From the NCBI GenBank assembly GCA_024710675.1, contig JANJUH010000307.1, positions 1 through 5,498 on the forward strand: a stretch of DNA of 5,498 nt, read 5' to 3'. Position numbers and translations under genes: made by a program. Shown here one piece after another: positions 1 through 5,498 of the stretch. The notes under the pieces are model-generated. The model did not search any database and was not told the origin of the DNA. It worked only from the letters and a program-made list of their open reading frames with translations. Source of the stretch: Lysobacterales bacterium. Lineage in GTDB: Bacteria; Pseudomonadota; Gammaproteobacteria; Xanthomonadales; SZUA-5. The stretch's first letter is position 1, and the number at the start of each line of letters is the position of its first letter.

Positions 1-1144
1 GGTCTACTACGGCCTGATGCTGATGGACCCGGCCTGGTTCTATCCGGCGACCTGCCTGGTCTGCGCGCTGGTGGCGCTGGCGGTCGGCAGTTCATGGACG
101 GTGGCCGGTACCCTCGGCGTGGCGCTGATGGGTGTGGCCTCGGGCCTGGGGCTGTCGCCGGCGATCACCGCCGGTGCCGTGATCTCGGGCGCCTATTTCG
201 GCGACAAGATGTCGCCCTTGTCCGATACCACCAATCTGGCGCCGGCCGCCGCCGGATCGGAACTCTTCGTCCACATCCGCCACATGGTGTGGACGACGGG
301 CCCCAGCTTCGTCATCGCGTTGGCGGGCTTTGCGCTGCTGGGCATGAACGGCAGCGCTGATGCGCCGGCCGGGCTCGACACCCTCTCGTCGCAACTGCAG
401 GCGGCTTTCCATCCCGGCCTGCACCTGCTGCTGCCGCTGTTGCTGGTGCTGGTGCTGGCGATGCGCAAGGTGCCGGCGTTGCCGAGCATTGCCTTCGGTG
501 CGCTGGTCGGCGCCGTCTTCGCGGTGATCTTCCAGCCGGCGATGACCATCGCACAGGCGCCCGAAGGTGATTGGTCGCCCGCGCTGGCGATGGTCGCGGG
601 CGCCTGGAAAGTCATGTTCGCCGGCTATGCCGCCGAGAGCGGTGTGGCCGAGGTCGACCAGTTGCTCAACCGCGGCGGCATGGCGGCGATGTTGAACCCG
701 GTTTGGCTGACCATGTGCGGCATGGCCTTCGGTGCGGTGATGGAACGCATCGGCGCGCTGGAGCGCATCGTGCGCGCGGTGCTGGCCGCTGCGCGCAGCA
801 CGGCGTCCCTGATCGTCGCGACGCTGCTGACCGCGATCGGCACCAATGCCGCGGCCTCCGACCAGTATCTCGCGATCGTGCTGCCCGGACGCCTGTTCCG
901 CCCCGAGTACGAGCGTCGCGGGCTGGCGCCGGAAAACCTCTCGCGCGCGCTCGAGGACGCCGGCACGCTGACCTCGCCGCTGGTGCCCTGGAATGCCTGC
1001 GGCGCCTACATGGCGGCCACGCTGGGCGTGGCGACGACGGCCTATTTGCCCTTCGCGCTGTTCAACCTGGTCAATCCGCTGGTGGCGGCGGTGCTGGCCT
1101 ACGCCGGATTCAAGATCACGCGGCGGGTGGTGGAGGCGCGCTGA
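1..1144 (+). CDS. nhaC: Na+/H+ antiporter, NhaC family (5' end missing)
   Basis: This is the C-terminal ~380 residues of an inner-membrane sodium/proton antiporter. The frame is already open at base 2 (reading V-Y-Y-G-L), so the first in-frame ATG at 17 is internal. NhaC proteins are usually about 460-490 residues, so roughly 100 are missing upstream. Two family hallmarks are visible: GSSWTVAGT followed by FGDKMSPLSDTTNLA (bases ~197-241), and in the second half TNAAASDQYL (842-871) then LEDAGTLTSPLVPWN (950-994) with CGAYMAATLGV. The two halves look like related inverted-topology repeats, as is usual in the family. About nine hydrophobic segments are separated by short loops, and the protein ends ITRRVVEAR. 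It is expected to exchange Na+ for H+ for pH and salt homeostasis. Some NhaC relatives (MleN type) exchange malate and lactate together with the ions, so the substrate is less certain than the family. The gene converges on the DUF2283 gene. Confidence 0.93.
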   Translation, partial: VYYGLMLMDPAWFYPATCLVCALVALAVGSSWTVAGTLGVALMGVASGLGLSPAITAGAVISGAYFGDKMSPLSDTTNLAPAAAGSELFVHIRHMVWTTGPSFVIALAGFALLGMNGSADAPAGLDTLSSQLQAAFHPGLHLLLPLLLVLVLAMRKVPALPSIAFGALVGAVFAVIFQPAMTIAQAPEGDWSPALAMVAGAWKVMFAGYAAESGVAEVDQLLNRGGMAAMLNPVWLTMCGMAFGAVMERIGALERIVRAVLAAARSTASLIVATLLTAIGTNAAASDQYLAIVLPGRLFRPEYERRGLAPENLSRALEDAGTLTSPLVPWNACGAYMAATLGVATTAYLPFALFNLVNPLVAAVLAYAGFKITRRVVEAR

Positions 1145-1158
1145 AGCAATCGAGGAGC

Positions 1159-1190
1159 GGCGCCCGGGGGCGGGCGCCTTCCGGGCCTGT
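1159..1190 (+). terminator. Candidate intrinsic terminator after nhaC
   Basis: Fifteen bases after the nhaC stop, GGCGCCC (1159-1165) can pair perfectly with GGGCGCC (1172-1178) around a 6-base loop, followed by TT. A competing fold pairs GCCCGG (1162-1167) with CCGGGC (1181-1186) and is followed by CTGTTT. Neither has a long T run, so termination is an inference from position (the 78-bp gap between convergent genes) and stem strength. Read in the minus direction there is no T tract, so it is less likely to terminate the DUF2283 transcript. Confidence 0.45.
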
Positions 1191-1222
1191 TTCAGCAGCG
1201 TGCCTTCAACGGCCGATGACGA

Positions 1223-1426
1223 TCACGCCGCGGCGGGCAGATGCTCGACCAGGAACTTCGAGAGGTCGGCGATTCGGCTGGCGTGCTGGACATCGATGCC
1301 GACCAGGGCGCCGGCCTCGTCGAAATCGAGAACCACACCCTCTGCCACCTCTGAGGCGTCAGCCCCGGGCCGGTCGGAGAGATGGATGTACAGGGAATCG
1401 GTCTCTCGGTGATAGCTGAGTCTCAT
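1223..1426 (-). CDS. DUF2283 domain protein, small hypothetical
   Basis: A 67-residue protein with the full DUF2283 pattern: an N-terminal MRLSYHRETDSLYIHLSD matching the family form (K/R)-x-x-Y-(D/H)-x-x-x-D-x-L-Y-I-x-L-S, then the acidic VVLDFDEAGALVGIDV block and a helix-like tail HASRIADLSKFL. The length fits the family (about 60-75). The ATG at 1426 is the only usual start: an in-frame TGA lies 13 codons upstream with no ATG, GTG or TTG between. No clear Shine-Dalgarno is seen; the best is a weak GGGA about ten bases upstream. The function is unknown. In many genomes DUF2283 genes directly follow a DUF4258 gene, and the pair has been likened to toxin-antitoxin modules, but no DUF4258 gene is present here. 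It lies downstream of sbcC on the same strand, 220 bp away, so it could be expressed by read-through or from an unrecognised promoter. No start codon competes, and family assignment is by pattern memory. Confidence 0.85.
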   Translation of the reverse strand: MRLSYHRETDSLYIHLSDRPGADASEVAEGVVLDFDEAGALVGIDVQHASRIADLSKFLVEHLPAAA

Positions 1427-1544
1427 GGCTCGAAGTCCCGGTCGGGAAAGGCGATCGGTGGCTCATCCTGGCTCGCGATACCTTCCTCATCGCAGCTTCC
1501 GTTCGCAGCTAGACCCGCAGGCGCGCAGGCTTGAAGCGCCTTTA

Positions 1545-1585
1545 GCCCCCTCTCCCCAGCCCTCTCCCACCAGGGGAGAGGGGGC
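1545..1585. repeat. Intergenic inverted repeat (CCCTCTCCC/GGGAGAGGG type)
   Basis: Perfect 13-bp arms GCCCCCTCTCCCC (1545-1557) and GGGGAGAGGGGGC (1573-1585) flank a 15-base loop. The loop contains a second CCCTCTCCC copy (1560-1568), which can pair instead with GGGAGAGGG (1574-1582) leaving a 5-base loop, so two folds compete for the same right arm. One minus-strand frame reads PLPWWERAGERG, a peptide often seen in spurious ORFs because repeats of this type are scattered between genes in many proteobacteria. There is no T tract on either side, so a classic intrinsic terminator is unlikely. It could still stabilise the 3' end of the sbcDC message. The rest of the 1427-1646 gap shows no gene and no convincing promoter. 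Confidence 0.75.
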
Positions 1586-1646
1586 CGAGCAGCAAGCGGA
1601 GATCTTACCCTCTTGGCGCACTCATCCCTCGTTGGCGGCGCCAGCC

Positions 1647-4600
1647 TCACCCATCCACCTCCACCACGCTGCGCCCGGCCCCGGTCGGGCGCACGCGCAC
1701 CTGCACGCCGATGCGTTCGGCCATCTCGGCGACGTGCGAGATCACGCCGACGCGGCGGCCCTGGGATTGCAGGCGGTCGAGCGCTTCCATCGCGATGTTG
1801 AGGGTATCGGCATCGAGGCTGCCGAAGCCCTCGTCGATGAACAGCGACTCGACGCGCACGCGTTGCGAGGCCAGCGAGGCGAGGCCGAGGGCGAGGGCGA
1901 GCGAGACCAGGAAGGTCTCGCCGCCGGACAGCGAATGCACGCTGCGCAGCTCCTCGCCCATCTCCAGGTCGACGACGAGCAGGCCGAGTTCCTCGCTGCC
2001 GCGGGTCAGGCGATAGCGGCGGGCGAGGCGGGCGAGGTGGGCGTTGGCTTCCTCGATGAGGAGTTCCAGCGTGAACTGCTGGGCGTACTTGCGGAACACG
2101 CTGCCGTCGGCGGCGCCGATCAGCTCGTCGAGCTGCTGCCACGGCCGCGCCTGCGCGCGCTCGGTCTCCAGCGCCGCGAGCCGTGTGCCGGCCTCCGCCC
2201 GCCGTGCGTCGTCGTCGCGGAGCTGCTGGCTGATGGCGCCGATGGACTGGAGCAACTCCTTGCGAGTTGCGGTGGCCGCCATCAGGTCGGCACCCATCTC
2301 GTCGACGGGACGCAGCGAACCGGACTCGCTGCGCCAGGCGTCCAGGCGCGATTCGAGGTCGCTGCACAGGGTGTCGAGTTCCCGGAGACGTTCCTGCCGC
2401 GCCTGCCAGTCGGCAACACGAGCGGCCAAGTTGGCCGGAATGCTGGCGAACCAGGATTGCAGTTCCACCAGCGTCGGCGCGCAAGCCGCTCCGCCGCGGC
2501 GACGTTCCTCCAGTGCCTGCTCCAGCTCGAGCACATGGCTCTCGGCTGCGCGCAGCGCGGTATCGCGTTCGCGTTGGCTGCGATCGAGCTGCTGGGCGAT
2601 GTCATTGCGCTTTGTGCGGGCGGATTCGACCTTGCCCGTGACGCCATCGAGCACCTGTCGCGCCGTCGCGATGTCGCCGTCGAGCCGGCGCTGGTGGGCG
2701 TCGACATCGGGCTCGGCGAGCACCGCGCACCGCTCGCGCCGCAGTTGCTCGATGGCGACCGCCTGTTCCTGCTCCGCTCGCTCCAGCCCGGCGCGCTCTG
2801 CGGCGAGCTGTATCCGTTCAGCGTCGAGCAGACGGGCTTGCGCGAGGGCTTCCCCGAGTTCACGGTGGCTCACTTCGGTGTTGCGTTGCGCCAGTCGCAG
2901 CGACGCGAGTTGCTGCTCGATGGCCGTCAGCCTGGCCTGGCGCGACTGGACCTGCTGCTCCGACGCCGCCAGGGTCTGTGCCAGCGCAGCGAGCGCCAGC
3001 GTCGAATCGGCGCCGGGAATGCCCTCGGGCCACAGCGCTGCGAGCGCACTCGCTTGCTCGTCGGCGGCGCTCGCGACCGTCGCCGTGGCCAGCTCCAGGG
3101 CTTGCCCGGCCCGGTGGTGGGCGTCTTCGGCCAATGCCAGCGCGGTCCCCGCGGCTTGCTCCGCCGCACGCGCTGCATCCAGTGTGGCGCGAGCACGCCC
3201 GCGTTCGTCCTCGAGCCCCGCCAGCACGGCGCGCAAGGCCGGGTCGTGGCGGCCCGGGTGTTCGGTGGCGCCGCAGACCGGGCAGGGCTCGCCGCTGACC
3301 AGCAGTTCGCGCAGGCGTTCGGTGTGGGCATCGGCCAGCAGGCTGGCGCGCTCCCAAGCATGCTCGGCGAGGGTGAGGGCGGTTCGCGCCTGCGCACCCG
3401 CAGTGTGCGCGGCTTCGGCCTCGTGCCGGCATTGCACCCGCCGCTCCTGCGCGCGCGCGAACTCGGCACCGGCCTTGTCGCGTGCCGCCTCGGCCCGGGT
3501 CAGGGCCTGCACCGCGACTTCGGCGGCGGCCAGGCGCGCCCGATGGCTGGCCAACTGCTCGCGCTCCGCGTACAGGCTGTCGGGGGCGAGCGCCTTGCGT
3601 TCGGCTTCCGTGCTCTCGATGGCCTCGGTGGCGCGCTTCAACGCTTCGTGCGACGCACTGAGGGCGCCCTCGAGGTGATTCAGCACGGACGCAGCGGAAG
3701 CCGCTCCACCGCCTTGCTCCTGGTCCGGGATCAGGCGGGCGATGGTCCGCGCAAGGCGGGTGTCGCGCTGGGCGCAGGCCGCGACCTGGGCCTGCGTTGC
3801 GGCGCGTTCGGCTTCCGCGATCGCGAGCTGGCGATCGAGTCCGCGTGCTGCCAGCAGCGCCGGCTCGGCTGCCTCGCGCGCCGCCAGGGTCCGCGCCAGG
3901 GCTTCCGTGCGCGCAGCCTGTTCCTGCTCCAGGCCTGCCAATGTCTGCGCCGCGCCGCTCAACTCCGATTCGAGCGCGGGCAGTCGATCCGCCAGTTCGC
4001 GGGCGCGCGCGGCGGCCTTGGCGCGCAGTTTCAGCAATGGGGCGTAGTGCTCGGCCAGTTGCCATTGCGTCAATGCGAGTCCTTCGCCTGCGTCGGCGGC
4101 GAGGGCTGCCGCGTGGCGCTGGCGCTCCTCCGAATGCCGCGCCAGCTCCGCCGCCAGTCGCGCGCCGATGCGGTGCTGCTCGCGCTGCGCCTCGAGGCTT
4201 GCGATGGCCGCGGCGAGCGCGTCGTCCTCGGCGCGCAATTGCGTCAACCGGTCCTGCAGCGCGCCGCGCTCCTCGTCGGGTAGCGCCCGGATGCGCTCCA
4301 GTTCGGCACCCAGCTCGGCCAGCCGCGCGCGCCGTTCGGCGTGCTTCTGGTGTGCGAGCGCCGACAGGCGCTGGAAGATCCCGGTGCCGGTCAGCGATTC
4401 CAGCAGGTCGGCGCGTTCCTTCTGCTGGGCCTTCAGCAAGGTTGCGAAGTCGTTTTGTGCGAGCAGCACCGAGCGGCAGAACTGGCCGAAGTCGAGGCCG
4501 ATCAACTCGACCAGCTTCTGCCGGATCTCGACGATGCGCCCGCCGTGCACGCTGCCATCGGTGAGATCGACCAGGCTGGCTTCGGCGGCCTGCAGGGCGC

Positions 4601-4970
4601 CGTCCGCCTTGCCGCGGGCGCGCCGCGCACTCCAGCGCGCGCGCCAGCGGCGCTGTCCACGATCGACGAAATCGACCTCTGCCCAGCCGGAACCGGCGCC
4701 GCGGCGCAGGAGGTTGCGCGGGTCGCGCGTGCTGATCGCACCGTTGCGGCCATCGGGCACCGTGGACTGGCGCTCGCCGGCGGCCTGCAGGCGCGGCGTG
4801 TCGTGGTACAGCGCCAGGCACAGCGCATCCAGCAGCGTCGATTTGCCGGCGCCGGTGGGGCCGGAAATGGCGTACAGGCCGGTGGAAGCGAGCGGCTCGG
4901 CTTCGAAGTCGACGAGGAACTCGCCGGCCAGCGAGGCGAGGTTGCAGCCGCGAATGGCAAGGATGCGCAT
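1647..4970 (-). CDS. sbcC: SbcC, ATPase subunit of the SbcCD nuclease (Rad50-like SMC protein)
   Basis: A complete 1107-residue protein (E. coli SbcC is 1048). It is the ATP-driven SMC-like arm of SbcCD, a nuclease of the bacterial cytoplasm that cuts DNA hairpins and processes double-strand or protein-blocked ends. The N-terminal ATPase half has Walker A GPTGAGKST (37-45) and the Q-loop region LLAQNDFATLL (169-179, Gln172), followed by KERADLLESLTGTGIF typical of SbcC. A long Ala/Glu/Arg/Gln-rich coiled coil runs from about 205 to 555. The zinc hook CPVC lies at 563-566, at the midpoint, and the return coil covers about 575-940. The C-terminal half has a family block from Trp944 to Tyr986, signature LSGGETF (1014-1020), Walker B SLFIDEGF (1042-1049), D-loop SLD (1051-1053) and switch histidine ISH (1077-1079). 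All catalytic motifs are intact. The ATG is well supported: MRILAIRGCNLASLAGEF aligns with the usual N-terminus and overlaps the sbcD stop, as expected for an operon. Confidence 0.97.
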   Translation of the reverse strand: MRILAIRGCNLASLAGEFLVDFEAEPLASTGLYAISGPTGAGKSTLLDALCLALYHDTPRLQAAGERQSTVPDGRNGAISTRDPRNLLRRGAGSGWAEVDFVDRGQRRWRARWSARRARGKADGALQAAEASLVDLTDGSVHGGRIVEIRQKLVELIGLDFGQFCRSVLLAQNDFATLLKAQQKERADLLESLTGTGIFQRLSALAHQKHAERRARLAELGAELERIRALPDEERGALQDRLTQLRAEDDALAAAIASLEAQREQHRIGARLAAELARHSEERQRHAAALAADAGEGLALTQWQLAEHYAPLLKLRAKAAARARELADRLPALESELSGAAQTLAGLEQEQAARTEALARTLAAREAAEPALLAARGLDRQLAIAEAERAATQAQVAACAQRDTRLARTIARLIPDQEQGGGAASAASVLNHLEGALSASHEALKRATEAIESTEAERKALAPDSLYAEREQLASHRARLAAAEVAVQALTRAEAARDKAGAEFARAQERRVQCRHEAEAAHTAGAQARTALTLAEHAWERASLLADAHTERLRELLVSGEPCPVCGATEHPGRHDPALRAVLAGLEDERGRARATLDAARAAEQAAGTALALAEDAHHRAGQALELATATVASAADEQASALAALWPEGIPGADSTLALAALAQTLAASEQQVQSRQARLTAIEQQLASLRLAQRNTEVSHRELGEALAQARLLDAERIQLAAERAGLERAEQEQAVAIEQLRRERCAVLAEPDVDAHQRRLDGDIATARQVLDGVTGKVESARTKRNDIAQQLDRSQRERDTALRAAESHVLELEQALEERRRGGAACAPTLVELQSWFASIPANLAARVADWQARQERLRELDTLCSDLESRLDAWRSESGSLRPVDEMGADLMAATATRKELLQSIGAISQQLRDDDARRAEAGTRLAALETERAQARPWQQLDELIGAADGSVFRKYAQQFTLELLIEEANAHLARLARRYRLTRGSEELGLLVVDLEMGEELRSVHSLSGGETFLVSLALALGLASLASQRVRVESLFIDEGFGSLDADTLNIAMEALDRLQSQGRRVGVISHVAEMAERIGVQVRVRPTGAGRSVVEVDG

Positions 4971-4972
4971 CA
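4968..4972 (-). promoter_or_regulatory. sbcD stop / sbcC start overlap (translational coupling site)
   Basis: Read on the minus strand this is TGATG: the sbcD TGA (4972-4970) and the sbcC ATG (4970-4968) share one A. The bases just upstream hold only weak purine runs (GAGCGCGGGG), so sbcC translation probably depends on ribosomes finishing sbcD. Coupling is inferred from this overlap. It would keep the two subunits in proportion. Confidence 0.7.
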
Positions 4973-5498
4973 GTCGGCCCCGCGCTCGGCTTCGAGCAGC
5001 AACTCGCCGAAGGCCGCGAGCACGGCAGGATCAGGGTCTTCGCCGTGGCGCTCGCGCACCAGGCGCTCGAACAGCGCGAGCGGTTGCAGGTCGCTCATCG
5101 CCAGTCGCGGCTTGGCGGGGTTCGAGCTGCTCCCCGTCGCGCGCTGCACGCGGATGCCGGCCAGGCGCACCGGGCGTCCTTCGAGCGCGGCACGGATTGC
5201 CGGCACCGGGTCCTCGTCGCCCGGACTGCGCTGGACCAGTACTTCGAGCAGTGTTTCGAGGCCGGCTGGGGCCGCCGGCAAATCGAGCGCAGCGAGGGCG
5301 GCGAGCACCTCGTCGATCGGTGCGGCGCGTTCCGGCACGCGCCTTATCGGCGCCGGCCTTGGTACCGGGATCGAGGCCACGTCCGCCAGCGATCCCGCTT
5401 CGATGCTGAGCTCGAGCACCTGGTGTGGATAGCCGATTTCGGAAAATGACATCGGCAACGGACTGCCCGGATAACGGATGCGTCCGCCGGCCAGCGCC
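4970..5498 (-). CDS. sbcD: SbcD, nuclease subunit of SbcCD, C-terminal part (5' end missing)
   Basis: This is the last ~175 residues of the Mre11-like metallophosphoesterase subunit that performs DNA cleavage in the SbcCD complex. The frame is open to the window edge and begins ALAGGRIRYPGSPLPMSFSE, which matches the E. coli SbcD stretch around VRYCGSPIPLSFDE just after the GHIH metal-binding motif. That motif and the rest of the catalytic domain should therefore lie about ten residues and more beyond the window. E. coli SbcD is 400 residues, and the remaining length here fits. After this block comes the less conserved C-terminal domain (capping/SbcC-contact region in the family), with a Pro/Ala-rich linker (VPRPAPIRRVPERAAP) and a final helical tail rich in Leu and Glu. 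A TTG at 5458 could be read as a start but is the internal Leu of GSPLPMSF. No promoter is visible because the gene start is outside the window. Confidence 0.93.
   Translation of the reverse strand, partial: ALAGGRIRYPGSPLPMSFSEIGYPHQVLELSIEAGSLADVASIPVPRPAPIRRVPERAAPIDEVLAALAALDLPAAPAGLETLLEVLVQRSPGDEDPVPAIRAALEGRPVRLAGIRVQRATGSSSNPAKPRLAMSDLQPLALFERLVRERHGEDPDPAVLAAFGELLLEAERGAD

Noticed and set aside
1633..1643. Short palindrome TGGCG-G-CGCCA just past the sbcC stop
   Set aside because: Five-base arms around one base are expected by chance in sequence this GC-rich, and no T tract or second copy is nearby.
1584..1646. Possible minus-strand promoter for the DUF2283 gene (TAAGAT as a -10 box)
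   Set aside because: Only four of six bases match the consensus and the sequence at the expected -35 distance is GAGGGA, with no resemblance to TTGACA.
2044..3678. Second long plus-strand frame (544 codons), Ser/Arg/Ala-rich
   Set aside because: Another antisense shadow of the sbcC coiled-coil region; its composition mirrors Ala/Glu/Arg codons read backwards and no family is recognisable.
1425..4283. Very long plus-strand open frame (952 codons) that could be called a gene
   Set aside because: It is the in-register antisense of sbcC, low in complexity and without domains. sbcC on the other strand has every expected ATPase and zinc-hook motif, so this frame is a shadow.
2000..4300. Internal repetition in the middle of sbcC
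   Set aside because: The repeated Ala/Glu/Arg/Leu patterns are heptad coiled coil, as expected for Rad50-like arms; no DNA-level tandem repeat unit was seen.
2860..4821. Minus-strand frame of 653 codons overlapping sbcC in a different register
   Set aside because: An Arg/Gly/Pro/Ala-rich frame typical of out-of-phase reading in GC-rich DNA; it lies wholly inside the well-supported sbcC.
4970..5458. A short SbcD-like gene starting at the TTG at 5458
   Set aside because: The frame continues upstream as ALAGGRIRYPGSP, matching conserved SbcD sequence, so the TTG is an internal Leu codon of a gene cut by the window edge.

Overview
The window is GC-rich bacterial chromosome with dense, standard gene packing. 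It probably comes from a proteobacterium. The gene types, the strong avoidance of A/T-rich codons and a CCCTCTCCC/GGGAGAGGG intergenic repeat would suit a Xanthomonadales-like gammaproteobacterium, but no rRNA or other taxonomic marker is present, so this is a weak inference.

Layout: (1) bases 1-1144, plus strand, hold the C-terminal ~380 residues of an NhaC-family Na+/H+ antiporter whose N-terminus lies outside the window. (2) 1145-1222 is a 78-bp convergent gap with a GC-rich hairpin that may end nhaC transcription. (3) 1223-1426, minus strand, encodes a 67-residue DUF2283 protein of unknown role. (4) 1427-1646 is a 220-bp intergenic stretch holding a perfect 13-bp inverted repeat of a dispersed-repeat type, and no convincing gene. 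(5) 1647-4970, minus strand, is a complete sbcC (1107 residues). (6) 4970-5498, minus strand, is the C-terminal part of sbcD, whose stop overlaps the sbcC start by one base.

sbcD and sbcC form the expected operon for the SbcCD (Mre11-Rad50-type) nuclease, which opens and trims hairpins and blocked DNA ends. The DUF2283 gene lies downstream on the same strand and could receive read-through, but nothing in the sequence ties it to DNA repair. nhaC points the other way and is functionally unrelated (cation/proton homeostasis).

I found no sign of a novel system, mobile element, CRISPR array or RNA gene. The several very long open frames on the plus strand across sbcC are explained by codon choice. 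The observations most worth a second look are the intergenic repeat, with two alternative folds, and the lone DUF2283 gene without a recognisable partner.
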